A DNA stretch of 64,000 nt from the NCBI GenBank assembly GCA_041751875.1, contig JBGSIC010000013.1, positions 1-64,000 of the forward strand, written 5' to 3'. Positions 1 through 9,158 of this stretch are shown here, one piece after another. Position 1 is the first letter of the stretch; each line of letters begins with the position of its first letter. The notes beneath the pieces were generated by a model. That model was not told the DNA's origin and searched no databases. It worked only from the letters and a program-made list of their open reading frames with translations. Source of the stretch: JBGSIC01 sp041751875. Its GTDB lineage: Bacteria > Bdellovibrionota > FAC87 > UBA2466 > JACKAF01. Both the position numbers and the translations under genes were made by a program.

Positions 1-118
1 GGATTAAGGTGCCACAACCCCCCGATTAAGGTGCCTATCTACTTCCCGGCCGCAAAGGTAGCGGGTAAGTACCTGGCACCTTCCCGGCCGGGAAGTAGAT
101 AGGCACCTTTTAGAACCT
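1..118. repeat. GGTGCC-type palindromic element, long form (copy A1)
   Basis: Perfect 25-bp inverted arms lie at 28-52 and 85-109, around an internal segment that contains GGTAGCGGGT and CCTGGCACC. A second GATTAAGGTGCC at 2-13 repeats the sequence at 24-35, so a further copy may be cut by the window edge. The element aligns over its whole length with the reverse complement of the copy at 9159-9262. The stem bases differ between the two but stay paired. Its right flank, 102-118, is identical to 10549-10565 and contains the stop codon of the neighbouring gene. It may be REP-like and may end transcription of that gene. Confidence 0.85.
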
Positions 119-1247
119 AGTCGTTTGAAATATCCCGCGGCGTGAGCGCCTGCTTGTGATAGTGCGCAGTGAAAAATTCAGCGACCGCAGCGTGCCCCTT
201 CGCGTTCCAGTGCGCATCCTTCGGAAGAAAATACTCTTTCCATACCGCGCCTAGCTGGTTTTCATCGATAAAAAGCGGAAACACGTCCAAGAACTCCACC
301 TGATTCACCTTCGCCCACGCTTCCCAGTGAGTCACCTGCTTAGACAATAGATCTTTTGCCGCGATTTGATCGGGCCACGGATAAACAACCAAAGTGAGCG
401 GAATCTGGCGTGACCTAAGTAGCTGAGCGAGCTTATCCATATTTTCTGTCGCCAGAGCCAACCCTTTCTTTCCATAGGCTTCAAAAAGCTCCGGATCGAT
501 AGTCCAACGCGCACGCGAATTACCCAAGGGCTCGCGAAAGCATCCGCCTGAGCGAAAACGGCAGCGCAAACTCAAATAGGCTCGCGCGGTCATCCGTAAG
601 TTTTTTTCGAGAAAGTAACCAAAATTCCCGAGCTGATATCTCAGTGCGACGTCCATCGCATCGTGTGGCCACTCGAGCCCTTTAATGTTTCCCCAAGTAT
701 CAAAGTGGTAAAACGTTTCGTCTTGGATGTCAGAAAGATCGAGGAAAACCACCACTTCGTCGAACTTCAGGCCCTTCTCTTCCAAAAGATACTTTGTTTT
801 GCGGTAGTAGGTGATCGGCGAATAAGACGACACACCGGCGTTCATGACTTCAACGTCTTTCTGAGCGAGTTCCCGCGTAAGGATTCCCACAAAACTGTCC
901 TCAAAGGGAACGCCAACTCCTTCCGTGAAGGAATCCCCGATTACCAGCAAGCGCTCCCTACTACTTTTGAGCGGCACCTCTCTTACTTGGCTATCGCGAA
1001 AGCCAAGCGAGTTGGTGATAAGAGGATAGTGATGACTTCCGTATCGCTCACTCTCATCTTTACTATTGGGAAGTAAATCGTGGTGATAAAGAGCAGAGCG
1101 AGTACGCACAGTCGCAGGGACCACTTGCGGGCGAGATTTCCAATTTTGTAAAAAAGTGAAAAAGAAATCCGCGCACAAAAAAAGGACTACAAAAATGAGC
1201 GGGATCAGGGCCAGCCGACTGGCGCGACTTAAGGGTGTAGCTACCAC
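117..1247 (-). CDS. Membrane-anchored SGNH/GDSL-family hydrolase
   Basis: 376 aa. A hydrophobic N-terminal segment (about residues 12-33) would anchor the protein in the inner membrane with its catalytic domain in the periplasm. The GDS motif of SGNH hydrolases is seen as GDSFTEG at about 104-110, with Ser106 the likely nucleophile. The C-terminal DAHWN at about 344-348 supplies the Asp-x-His pair. Proteins of this shape remove or transfer acyl groups on polysaccharides or lipids; the substrate here is unknown. It is a single gene whose stop codon lies inside the flank of the palindromic element downstream. The fold assignment is firm, the substrate is not. Confidence 0.7.
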   Translation of the reverse strand: MVATPLSRASRLALIPLIFVVLFLCADFFFTFLQNWKSRPQVVPATVRTRSALYHHDLLPNSKDESERYGSHHYPLITNSLGFRDSQVREVPLKSSRERLLVIGDSFTEGVGVPFEDSFVGILTRELAQKDVEVMNAGVSSYSPITYYRKTKYLLEEKGLKFDEVVVFLDLSDIQDETFYHFDTWGNIKGLEWPHDAMDVALRYQLGNFGYFLEKNLRMTARAYLSLRCRFRSGGCFREPLGNSRARWTIDPELFEAYGKKGLALATENMDKLAQLLRSRQIPLTLVVYPWPDQIAAKDLLSKQVTHWEAWAKVNQVEFLDVFPLFIDENQLGAVWKEYFLPKDAHWNAKGHAAVAEFFTAHYHKQALTPRDISND

Positions 1248-1310
1248 CGACGGATTATAGCAGAGCCCTTTGACGAGAGGAAAAGGAGAGAAAAACAGCT
1301 TAAGGATTAG

Positions 1311-3452
1311 TTATTTGATGGGACGGCTGGTCGAAGGAGCGCTAGCCCCTTCACGGAAAGAGTAAACCACCGCACGACTGGGAGCCGAAGTTGCTGAACG
1401 CGTGATGGGAAGGTCACGATGCCCACCAGTCATCGAGCGCATCGTCGGGGGGTGTCCCGGAATTAATACAGCCGGCGAACGCGAAATAAAACGCCGCGTT
1501 TCGGTCGAACCACGCATGACGTTCTTAGGCGGTTTACGAATGCTCGTCACGCCCCGTTGAGTATTTCCCGAAGCTCCCATTAGGGAGGGTAAACCTGACG
1601 CCGAACCAGAGCGACTCATCAATCCCATGGTTCCAAACGATGAAGCCCCGCCATTTCCAAAGCTCGTGGAAAAAGAAGCATAAGAAGGAGAGAGTGCCAC
1701 GGGGGGACCCACAATTCCGCCGTTCATCGCATTGGTGTAAGCCTGGGCCCGCAACCTGTAGCTCTGCAGCGCGAACTGGCCACGCATGGCGTACAGCGAA
1801 AGCTCAAATTCTTTGTCCGCTCTATAACTTGCAAGCATGCGGTCTTCCCGCGCATCGGCGCGGTTAAGGTCCTGCGAATTGGCAAAAGCCGCTAACGTCA
1901 TTTTCTCGTTTGCTAGAGCAGAGGCCTCTCTCCCTAAGATAATATCTTTTGCCGTTTCCACGGTCGCGCCGTTCATCGCTGCCTGATTATCACTTAAATG
2001 CATGGTCGCATCGGCTTGAATGGCTGTCTGAGCCACTGCCGCTCCCGCCGCGGCGGCTGCTCTAAACTTGTCGGCGCTAGCGGCTGCAGAAGCAGTGGCA
2101 ATCTGAGCGGCTGCCCCCGCAATCGAACTCGCAATGGCCCCGGCCGCGGCAATTCCCGCGCCTTGTCCACCGCCACCACCACCACCAGACATCCCGCCGC
2201 CTCCACCGCCCCCGTTGGGGTTGCCTCCAAAACGACCGGCGTTAATCTGGTCCATCGTACACATCTGCTGTTGTACGCAAGCCTCAACAGCTTCATTTTC
2301 CGTTCTTCCAAAACCTGCCTGTTGCTCCAAGCAAGCCAAGCAAACATCGGTGGGATTCAAAGCAAGAGCCGGCTGCGGCAAAAGAAGCTTTGACCAATTG
2401 GTCACCGCTCGCCATGGCTTCACTTTTTTACTTAATGAAAAGGTTTGGCCCTTAAGGCGCGGTGTTTTTTCTTTCTTGGAAAGTTTCTCCTTCACCGAGG
2501 AGTCCGAAGTGCGTTTTTTCTTTTTCTTGTCGGCATCTAAGCGAAAATACTCGTCGTCCTCTTTTTCTTCACATTCCCCGGCCTCTTCGAGTTCGGGAGT
2601 ACATTTCTTTTTACCGTCCTGGCCCTCTACGGCCGCCAGGTCACGACTGATTTCATTTAAAAAACTATCCTTCTTATTCTCGTTGTTGCCGGCCGCTTGA
2701 GCCACCGCTTGAACGAGAAAAGAATCACTGGCCGCGTTGGTTGCCGCCAGATTGGCCAAAGCTTCGTTAGAACTTTCTTTTTTGGCGGAATCATCGAAAA
2801 CAAGTTTATTTGAACCCTGAGAACTAGAAACTTCTCGTGTCAGAGCACCGAGATCACTTCCGCGCAAATCAACCAACTCACCACTAGAAACCCCCGTGGG
2901 TTCGCTTTTAAAATCGCCAACGCCGGAACCGTTGTCGTCCATGCTCACGCTCCCCGAGGCGACCGGTCCCTGGTCCAGACCGCCGGGAAAGTCTGAGCCT
3001 GCTTTAGGAATCAGACTCGCATCAGGTTTCTGCAAAAATTTATTGTAGGCATCGGCGGCTGACACATCCACAAAGCCACCCAACATGGATTGCACCGCAG
3101 AGAAGTCACCATCGTGGAGATTGCCCTGCATAAACTCGCCAGCCAAACCCGTGATGGCGGCAGGCATCGCTGCGATCGCATTGCGCACATCAATGCGGCG
3201 CCATTCGTCCATCGGATTTTCAGCCGCCACGCGCATGGCTTTGTTAACCCGTGCAACGGCGCCGATCATTCCGCTAAAACCTGGTTTGCTCATGAAAAAA
3301 TTGAGGCGTTTTTCGGTCATGATGACCGGAGCCATGCCCGGAGGGGTGGGCAACTGAATCGCCTCTTCCGCTTTTGCGTGCATGGCTAAGCAAAGGGCGA
3401 GAGCCCAGAGCGTAAGTGCGAATTTTTTTGATCCGAAGATCTGCATGGTCAA
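1311..3452 (-). CDS. Secreted low-complexity protein, Gly/Ala-rich, unknown function
   Basis: 713 aa; I do not recognise a family. An N-terminal signal peptide ends near AKA-EE (residue 28). In order: a helical region (about 45-140), a Ser/Asp-rich stretch (about 155-230), a very charged Lys/Glu/Asp segment (about 284-345), a short Cys-containing patch (about 370-400), two runs of Gly (about 413-435), then a long Ala-rich helical segment (about 434-580) and a basic Ser/Arg tail. It resembles an exported structural or surface protein. An ATG two codons downstream (3446) is an equally possible start. Several long ORFs on the opposite strand are shadows of the biased codon use here. Confidence 0.75.
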   Translation of the reverse strand: MTMQIFGSKKFALTLWALALCLAMHAKAEEAIQLPTPPGMAPVIMTEKRLNFFMSKPGFSGMIGAVARVNKAMRVAAENPMDEWRRIDVRNAIAAMPAAITGLAGEFMQGNLHDGDFSAVQSMLGGFVDVSAADAYNKFLQKPDASLIPKAGSDFPGGLDQGPVASGSVSMDDNGSGVGDFKSEPTGVSSGELVDLRGSDLGALTREVSSSQGSNKLVFDDSAKKESSNEALANLAATNAASDSFLVQAVAQAAGNNENKKDSFLNEISRDLAAVEGQDGKKKCTPELEEAGECEEKEDDEYFRLDADKKKKKRTSDSSVKEKLSKKEKTPRLKGQTFSLSKKVKPWRAVTNWSKLLLPQPALALNPTDVCLACLEQQAGFGRTENEAVEACVQQQMCTMDQINAGRFGGNPNGGGGGGGMSGGGGGGGQGAGIAAAGAIASSIAGAAAQIATASAAASADKFRAAAAAGAAVAQTAIQADATMHLSDNQAAMNGATVETAKDIILGREASALANEKMTLAAFANSQDLNRADAREDRMLASYRADKEFELSLYAMRGQFALQSYRLRAQAYTNAMNGGIVGPPVALSPSYASFSTSFGNGGASSFGTMGLMSRSGSASGLPSLMGASGNTQRGVTSIRKPPKNVMRGSTETRRFISRSPAVLIPGHPPTMRSMTGGHRDLPITRSATSAPSRAVVYSFREGASAPSTSRPIK

Positions 3453-3776
3453 CGCTGCCTAAAACTTAGTTGCCTTCGGAACACGACGTGCGGCTAACAG
3501 GCTGGGGAAACATTCCCTCCCTTCTAGAATGTGCATAGAGCCTGCCAACCTCGGCTCCCCACCACAGAAGTAACTATTCGGAACTACATGGTTATTTTTA
3601 GGTTTGAGACGTCCACTCTTTGTGCACCTGGCGAAGCTTTGACGGCAGGTCTGACTCACGGCCTAAGCCTTCAATTTTTCAGGGAAAGGACTGCCGTCCT
3701 TCCGACACCCACCCGGCTACTGCCAAACGCCCCTAGTTTAACTCGTTAGGATACCTGACGAATTGCGGGCAACGGG
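3453..3776. other. Intergenic region between divergent genes
   Basis: No convincing gene. A small hairpin, AAGGAC-TGCC-GTCCTT, lies at about 3694-3709. A rightward promoter candidate follows at 3777-3805. I see no clear leftward promoter. Confidence 0.5.
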
Positions 3777-3805
3777 TTGACCCATCCGAAAGCGTCGCTT
3801 ACTCT
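3777..3805 (+). promoter_or_regulatory. Putative sigma70-type promoter
   Basis: TTGACC (3777-3782) and TACTCT (3800-3805) are separated by exactly 17 bp, about 35 bp before the start codon of the membrane protein at 3840. The -35 is close to consensus, the -10 is weak. Confidence 0.4.
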
Positions 3806-3839
3806 TGGCCTCTAAATTTTTACTTAAGCCGAGGTTGCT

Positions 3840-4457
3840 ATGATTGAAGATCCGATCACAATTACTAATTTTGTTCTTCGCTTTATCCACATCATTTCAG
3901 GGATTACCTGGATCGGGCTTCTCTACTTCTTCAACTTTGTGAACATTCCCTTTCAAGCCACTTTGCAAGGCGACCTCAAATCGAAAGTGAATCCTGAATT
4001 ACTCGGACGCGCACTTTTTTGGTTTCGTTGGGCTGCCATGTCGACATTCCTTGTTGGCCTTTTGCTTCTTCTCCACAAATACACGGTAGGACAACTCTGG
4101 ACAGATGCAGACGGCGCCATTAGCGATCGCGCAAAATGGATTTTGTTTGGAGCCGTATTTGGAACCATTATGTGGTTCAACGTGTGGTTCATCATTTGGC
4201 CGGCTCAGAAGAAAATTCTCACTGGATTGAAGGTCGGCCAGCCGCATCCTGAGGCGGCAGCTCTCGCTAAAAAGGCTGCTTTAGCGTCGAGAACCAACGT
4301 TTATCTTTCGGCCCCCATGCTGTTTTGCATGATCGCACCGACCCACTTTCCCACATTCGGAAGTGGCCTCCCGTTGGTGGTCATGGCGCTGATTGGATTC
4401 GGCCTGGTGAAGTTCCTCTACACGGTATCGCCGAAGGTAGGACAAATCGGCGGCTAG
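3840..4457 (+). CDS. Integral membrane protein, urate oxidase N-terminal (PuuD-like) domain family
   Basis: 205 aa with about five hydrophobic segments. The opening NFVLRFIHIISGITWIGLLY and the later FNVWFIIWPAQKKI match the membrane domain found at the N-terminus of PuuD-type urate hydroxylases. Stand-alone copies of this domain are common in bacteria and are mostly uncharacterised. No cytochrome c domain follows, so urate oxidation should not be assumed. GAGG at 3831-3834 gives a fitting ribosome site. A good terminator overlaps the stop codon. Confidence 0.65.
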   Translation: MIEDPITITNFVLRFIHIISGITWIGLLYFFNFVNIPFQATLQGDLKSKVNPELLGRALFWFRWAAMSTFLVGLLLLLHKYTVGQLWTDADGAISDRAKWILFGAVFGTIMWFNVWFIIWPAQKKILTGLKVGQPHPEAAALAKKAALASRTNVYLSAPMLFCMIAPTHFPTFGSGLPLVVMALIGFGLVKFLYTVSPKVGQIGG

Positions 4458-4486
4458 CAAACGCAGCTAACCGCCTCTTCTTTTTT
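4449..4486 (+). terminator. Intrinsic terminator
   Basis: GGCGGCTAGC (4449-4458) pairs with GCTAACCGCC (4466-4475), nine of ten pairs, with a 7-nt loop and the T-rich tail TCTTCTTTTTT. The stop codon of the membrane protein lies within the stem. Confidence 0.75.
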
Positions 4487-4517
4487 AAAATTTAAATTCG
4501 CTCGGAGAGAATTCGGC

Positions 4518-4802
4518 TTAAACGCCGGTGCTATCGATGCGCTTTTTAAGTTCTTTGCCGACCTTAAAGAAGGGAAGCTTCTTTTCAGGAACAAAGACAT
4601 CCGCGCCGGTCTTAGGATTTCGGCCGACGTATGATTTGTAGTGTTTTACAAACCAGCTGCCGAAGCCGCGGATTTCAATTCTGTCTCCACGAACCATCGC
4701 CATGAAGAATGAATCAAACACGGTGTTAACTAGCTCCTCAGCCTTTTTCTTGGTGAGATTAGCCTTCCGCGAAATGACTTCTATAAGTTCCGATTTAGTC
4801 AC
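4518..4802 (-). CDS. HU/IHF family DNA-binding protein, IHF-beta-like
   Basis: 94 aa, the usual size. MTKSELIE at the start, IEIRGFGSW at about 43-51 and GRNPKTG at about 60-66 (the DNA-intercalating arm region) are diagnostic of the HU/IHF fold; MTKSELIE and RIEIRGFGS are especially like IHF beta. IHF bends DNA, often between activator sites and sigma54 promoters, which is of interest because several such promoters occur in this window. Which subunit it represents, and its partner, cannot be told from sequence alone. Confidence 0.9.
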   Translation of the reverse strand: MTKSELIEVISRKANLTKKKAEELVNTVFDSFFMAMVRGDRIEIRGFGSWFVKHYKSYVGRNPKTGADVFVPEKKLPFFKVGKELKKRIDSTGV

Positions 4803-5018
4803 GATGCCTCCCGTCTATTGGTCCAACGTAATGCCAGGGTTTAGCGCGCCTCCTGACCCACGTGGGCGCCAAAACGTAAGTACCTCATTATTATAGGTTT
4901 TCTTTTCGCTCGATCCAAGCCCAAATTCAAGAAAGTTACAGAATATGGGGAACTTAAGCCAGGTTCCGCTCTGAAGGCCCCGCGACGCTGGACGAAACGG
5001 GACAAAACTGGGATACCG

Positions 5019-6434
5019 ATGGGGGTGGATTACCGTCAGGCATTTTTCTTATACACCGCGTTACTCAAACTGACCGATACATTAGCGGTCGTGGTGGCGT
5101 GGCACTTGTGTTGGACCCTACGTTTTCAGTGGGCGCTCTTTCCCATTGTAAAAGGTTTACCAGAATACAAAGTATACGCACGCGCCTCCCTGCCACTGGC
5201 GATTGTTTTTCTGATCGCGATGCACCTAATCGGAGCTTACCGTCCTGATCGCATTCCGTTCGGCTTTCGGGCCTTCAAGAAACTTCTCCATGGCGCAGTT
5301 TTAGGAACACTCATCTTTGTTTCGGCTATTTATTTTCAGAGTTCTTCGTCGCACTATTCACGCGTCTACATGATCTTGTTCATGGGCGTTACCGTTGTCG
5401 TGATGACAACCGGACGCCTACTGGCCGCAGTAGCCTGGGATTTCGTTCAGCCTCGCTTGCATCGCCTGCGCACGTTGGTCGTTGGCAATGGAGAACTGCT
5501 CGAGCTTTACCTCACTCAATTTGAAAAAAATGCTCCCTACCCAGTGGAATGGGTGGGCCGGCTGGGAAAGGAAAAAGCGCTTCCTAAGCAACGTGCGATC
5601 ACCTACTTCGGAGAGCCGTCGGCGATTCTCCCCGCCATTGAGGCAACGGGCGCAGAACAGGTGATCCTGTCTTTTTCTACCGACAACTCCCACGAATACG
5701 CACCCATTCTTGAAAAGCTTTCTCACGAAATGGTGACGGTAAAAGTAATTCCCGACTACGGGCGTTTCAGCACGTTCACTTATCATGCTTCGGACGAACT
5801 CGGCGTCCCGTTGCTTTATTTTAATCAGCCTCCCGTAGGAGGAACCGATCGCTTTCTCAAACGCGCGGGCGATTTCATTGGGGCTCTGGCGTTCATAATT
5901 CTCTTTTCGCCTCTATTTCTGATCATTTCAATCTTGGTTAGATTGAGTTCTCCCGGACCGATCATTTATTCGCAACGGCGTGTAGGCGCCGATGGTGTGG
6001 AGTTTGACTGCTACAAGTTTCGTTCGATGCGAAAAGATGCGGAAAACGAAACCGGTCCCGTATGGGCGCAAAAGAACGACGACCGCGTGACGCCGGTGGG
6101 AGCGTGGTTGCGCCGAACCAGTTTAGATGAGTTGCCCCAATTTTTTAATATCCTCAAAGGCGACATGAGTATTGTGGGCCCGCGTCCGGAGCGACCAAAT
6201 TTTGTGCGCCAGTTTCGGGGAGAGGTTCCCAAGTACATGCTTCGCCACCGCATGAAGTCGGGCATCACGGGCTGGGCGCAGGTAAATGGTTTACGGGGAA
6301 ATACATCGCTAGAAAAACGTATTCAGTATGACCTTTACTACATTGGGCACTGGTCGCACCTGTTCGACATAAAAATTATTACCGTCACCCCTTGGATTCT
6401 TTTGAAAGCGTTTAGAAAGGGTGTGGCTTATTAA
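5019..6434 (+). CDS. Polyprenyl-phosphate sugar-1-phosphate transferase for exopolysaccharide synthesis
   Basis: 471 aa. Four or five N-terminal membrane segments (about 10-140), a central nucleotide-binding-like domain (about 150-260), one further membrane helix (about 290-312) and the catalytic bacterial sugar transferase domain. Hallmarks are KRAGDFIGAL, the SPGPIIYSQRRVG stretch, YKFRSMRKDAE, DELPQFFNILKGDMSIVGPRP and the C-terminal GITGWAQVNGLRG. The enzyme (WbaP/WcaJ type) puts the first sugar phosphate on undecaprenyl phosphate. The sugar is not predictable. It overlaps the glycosyltransferase gene that follows, so the two are probably translated together. Confidence 0.9.
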   Translation: MGVDYRQAFFLYTALLKLTDTLAVVVAWHLCWTLRFQWALFPIVKGLPEYKVYARASLPLAIVFLIAMHLIGAYRPDRIPFGFRAFKKLLHGAVLGTLIFVSAIYFQSSSSHYSRVYMILFMGVTVVVMTTGRLLAAVAWDFVQPRLHRLRTLVVGNGELLELYLTQFEKNAPYPVEWVGRLGKEKALPKQRAITYFGEPSAILPAIEATGAEQVILSFSTDNSHEYAPILEKLSHEMVTVKVIPDYGRFSTFTYHASDELGVPLLYFNQPPVGGTDRFLKRAGDFIGALAFIILFSPLFLIISILVRLSSPGPIIYSQRRVGADGVEFDCYKFRSMRKDAENETGPVWAQKNDDRVTPVGAWLRRTSLDELPQFFNILKGDMSIVGPRPERPNFVRQFRGEVPKYMLRHRMKSGITGWAQVNGLRGNTSLEKRIQYDLYYIGHWSHLFDIKIITVTPWILLKAFRKGVAY

Positions 6435-7554
6435 AGTTGCGATCATTCATGACTGGTTAGTGAGCCGGCGCGGCGGCGAACAGGTGCTGGAAAAACTCTG
6501 TCGCCTTTATCCGCAGGCGGAGATTTTCACTCTTTTTTATCGACCCGGCACCGTCGGCAAAGAAATTGAAAGCCGGCCGATTCATGTGTCCTCGCTAAAC
6601 TCCCTTCCGGGTGTGCACCGTTACTACCGTTACCTTCTTCCCTTTCTGCCTACGGCGATTGAGCAGTTTGATCTCAACGGTTTCGATTTGGTGATTTCAT
6701 CCTCTCATTGCGTTGCCAAGGGAGTCATCCCGGCCCCTTCCGCGGTGCACGTGAGCTACTGCCACACACCGATGCGTTATGTGTGGGACAGACGTGCCGA
6801 TTATTTTGGGACAGGACTTAAGAGCAAACTGCTCTCTCCCTTTCTCCATCGCCTACGAAATTGGGACACGCTTTCCAGCGCACGCGTGGACCATTTCATT
6901 GCCAATTCCTATTGGGTTCAAAAACGCATAGAAAAATATTACCGCCGATCCTCAGTGGTTGTTTCCCCGCCAGTCGACACCGATTTTTTTCGACCAGGTG
7001 AAACGGAGCCCGAAAGAAATTACTACTTGGTGGCCGGCGCGATGGCTCCTTATAAGAGGGTGGATCTGGCCATGGCCGCTTGCACTTCCTTGGATCGCCC
7101 CCTTTGGATCGCGGGAGGCGGCCAGGAACAAGAGGCCCTACGAAAACTCGCGGGCCCCAACGTGCGCTTCTTGGGTAATGTAAGCCGAACCGAACTTCGC
7201 CATCTTTATCGAAACGCAAAAGCGCTACTCTTCCCCGGTGAAGAAGATTTTGGAATTGCCCCGGTTGAGGCAATGGCCTGTGGCACACCTGTTATTGCTC
7301 TCGCACGGGGTGGTCTCACCGAAACGGTGAAAGAAAATGCCTCGGGCATCTTTTTCTCCGAGCAAAATGTTCGCAGTTTGGAGAGAGCGATTTTAGCGTT
7401 TGAAGCCAAGGAACCTTTGTTTACCCAGGAGACCTGTCGCGCGCCGGCTTTGCGTTACAGCGAAATGGCTTTCCTAGAAAACCTCAGCTCTTTTTTGGAA
7501 AAGTGTTTGAAGGGAATTAAGAAAGCGGAGAGAAACCTAGACGCCCCCCTGTGA
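6421..7554 (+). CDS. Glycosyltransferase family 4
   Basis: About 375 aa. GT-B fold with the N-terminal VAIIHDWLVSRRGGEQVLE (acceptor side) and the C-terminal FPGEEDFGIAPVEAMACGTPVIA, the E-x7-E nucleotide-sugar site of GT4 enzymes. It likely adds a second sugar, often mannose, to the lipid-linked unit begun by the preceding gene. The start is uncertain. GTG at 6421 lies directly against the AGAAAGG ribosome site, with no spacer. An ATT at 6430-6432 has ideal spacing, would give the typical start MKVAIIHDW, and overlaps the upstream TAA as ATTAA. The 3' end overlaps the convergent protease gene by 18 bp. Confidence 0.85.
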   Translation: MWLIKVAIIHDWLVSRRGGEQVLEKLCRLYPQAEIFTLFYRPGTVGKEIESRPIHVSSLNSLPGVHRYYRYLLPFLPTAIEQFDLNGFDLVISSSHCVAKGVIPAPSAVHVSYCHTPMRYVWDRRADYFGTGLKSKLLSPFLHRLRNWDTLSSARVDHFIANSYWVQKRIEKYYRRSSVVVSPPVDTDFFRPGETEPERNYYLVAGAMAPYKRVDLAMAACTSLDRPLWIAGGGQEQEALRKLAGPNVRFLGNVSRTELRHLYRNAKALLFPGEEDFGIAPVEAMACGTPVIALARGGLTETVKENASGIFFSEQNVRSLERAILAFEAKEPLFTQETCRAPALRYSEMAFLENLSSFLEKCLKGIKKAERNLDAPL

Positions 7555-9051
7555 TCTCTTGCCGTCGTCCGCAAGTAGCCCTGGATTAGCCTTGCTTGAA
7601 TTCTGCTCGGTCGCGTTTACTATACTCTCGATAAAATCGAGAGATTCATTTGCCGCGTAGTTCGAAAAACGGGTGCCAGGCTCCTTGGTCGAAAGCACGC
7701 CCGCCAAACATTTTTCTCCCTGCTGCACGACGAGAGGTCCTCCTGAATCACCCTGCTGAATAGGTATTCCGTACTGATAAACCTGAAGCTGTTTCACGCC
7801 CGGTTTGAATCCATTGATTAGCACAACGCCGGGGTCCTGGGAGGTCTTCCCCGTATAAAAACCCTGCGCGTGTCCCATCACTTTTCCATACTCCACGGGC
7901 GTATTGTAGGGATTGACGTAAGATTTGCATAACGGAACTACCGGTACATCCAAGCTCTCATCGCATTTAAAAACAAAGGCTGCCGAGTCTTCGATACCAC
8001 CATTAATGTAGTAAGGATTCACATGCCCAACGGCCTCTACTAAACCGAAATCAGCTGTGTGAATTCTTAATCTAGCTGCCGTGCTCCCGATCGTCCTGTC
8101 TCTATAATAGCTGTGGTGGTTTACCGCTTCGGCTAGGCAGTGACTCGCCGTCGCCGCAACACACATTCCGTTTTTTCGTGAAACGAGTGTGGCTTGGCAA
8201 CCGTGGCGCGAGTTTCCGTCTTCAACTTGATACTGCCAACCGACGTTGCCCCCTTCGCCACTTTTCACCAATCCCTCCTGACCTTTCCCGAGTGAACCGG
8301 GTCTCGCCAAATCATCTGGGTTGGTTTCGCCGTCCTGAATGTTTCTAAAATTTAGATTGCCCGGACCTTCGCCTCGGAAGTTTCCGTTTTCATCAATGGA
8401 ACCTGGTCCGAGCCCATGCGAAAGGTTATTGTTCTCGGCATTGGGATCAATGGGCCTTTGTGCATTCGGATCTTGCTGGTTGTGTTGCCCGTTTCCCTGA
8501 CCGCTGTCGGGGCCTCCGCTCGGGCCTCCACCGTTTGGTCCGCCGCCCCCTCCTCCGCCACCCGGCATTTCGGCGGAAGTAGCTTCCGGAAGTTCGGGAG
8601 ACTCGGTTTCCGATCCTTCAAAACCTTCAAAACCATTTTCTCGCTTTCCCAAAGCGGCAATGGCTTTTAGCGCGTTGCCGGTGGAACTCGGGCGTGCGCT
8701 TACTTCAGCGCTTTGAGACAAAAGCGCAATGAGCGGCATTAAATTGGGCATGGGCGGTGCGACGGCTTGAACCACCGGAACAAAAGCCGAAGCGCGGGAA
8801 TTTGCGGGAGCTTGATTAAAACTGCGACCAAAGGTTTGCACGCGGCCATTCTGGTTGATTAAGTGCGCGTTTCCACGAGAAACCAAGGCTTTGGGAAGAT
8901 GCGCGCGCGTATTGGAAACCACAGAGCGGGGCACCCGCTTAGTATTTAATAGCGGAACGGAAGACGCATAAAGGTCGGTCACCACCATGGCAACGGCCAT
9001 GAAACTGAGCACGCCCAAGCGTGGATAGGTTGAAAAACTACGCTGAAACAT
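7537..9051 (-). CDS. Secreted S1-family (trypsin-like) serine protease with Gly/Pro/Asn-rich linker
   Basis: 504 aa from the ATG at 9051. A hydrophobic N-terminal segment (about 10-28) looks like a signal peptide or anchor. Residues about 160-285 are low complexity, with a run of Gly and many Asn, Pro and Gln. The C-terminal half holds the S1 triad: His304 in TASHC, Asp355 in EDSAAF and Ser436 in GDSGGP, with several Cys for disulfides. The longer reading frame from TTG 9090 begins within a possible sigma54 promoter, so ATG 9051 is preferred. The substrate is unknown; export of proteases is typical of predatory and soil deltas. Confidence 0.85.
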   Translation of the reverse strand: MFQRSFSTYPRLGVLSFMAVAMVVTDLYASSVPLLNTKRVPRSVVSNTRAHLPKALVSRGNAHLINQNGRVQTFGRSFNQAPANSRASAFVPVVQAVAPPMPNLMPLIALLSQSAEVSARPSSTGNALKAIAALGKRENGFEGFEGSETESPELPEATSAEMPGGGGGGGGPNGGGPSGGPDSGQGNGQHNQQDPNAQRPIDPNAENNNLSHGLGPGSIDENGNFRGEGPGNLNFRNIQDGETNPDDLARPGSLGKGQEGLVKSGEGGNVGWQYQVEDGNSRHGCQATLVSRKNGMCVAATASHCLAEAVNHHSYYRDRTIGSTAARLRIHTADFGLVEAVGHVNPYYINGGIEDSAAFVFKCDESLDVPVVPLCKSYVNPYNTPVEYGKVMGHAQGFYTGKTSQDPGVVLINGFKPGVKQLQVYQYGIPIQQGDSGGPLVVQQGEKCLAGVLSTKEPGTRFSNYAANESLDFIESIVNATEQNSSKANPGLLADDGKRSQGGV

Positions 9052-9073
9052 CCTGCCCCCATCCTGATAGAGT

Positions 9074-9088
9074 GCAAGAGAAGTACCC
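9074..9088 (-). promoter_or_regulatory. Possible sigma54 (-24/-12) promoter of the S1 protease
   Basis: On the minus strand GGGTAC-N5-TTGC places GG and GC exactly 12 bp apart, in the context TTGGGTACTTCTCTTGCA. The predicted start site is about 12 nt before ATG 9051. The -24 half deviates from TGGCAC at two bases, so this is the weaker class of candidate. Confidence 0.4.
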
Positions 9089-9158
9089 AAGAGACTGACC
9101 TGCTATCTCCTCATAACGCCTTGGAGTTTTCTGTATTCTAAGTGAATGCGTATTCAAT

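Noticed and set aside
1998..2700. Long plus-strand ORFs opposite the 713-aa gene, Pro-rich
   Set aside because: They mirror the Gly/Ala-rich codons of the real gene and have no signal, ribosome site or family.
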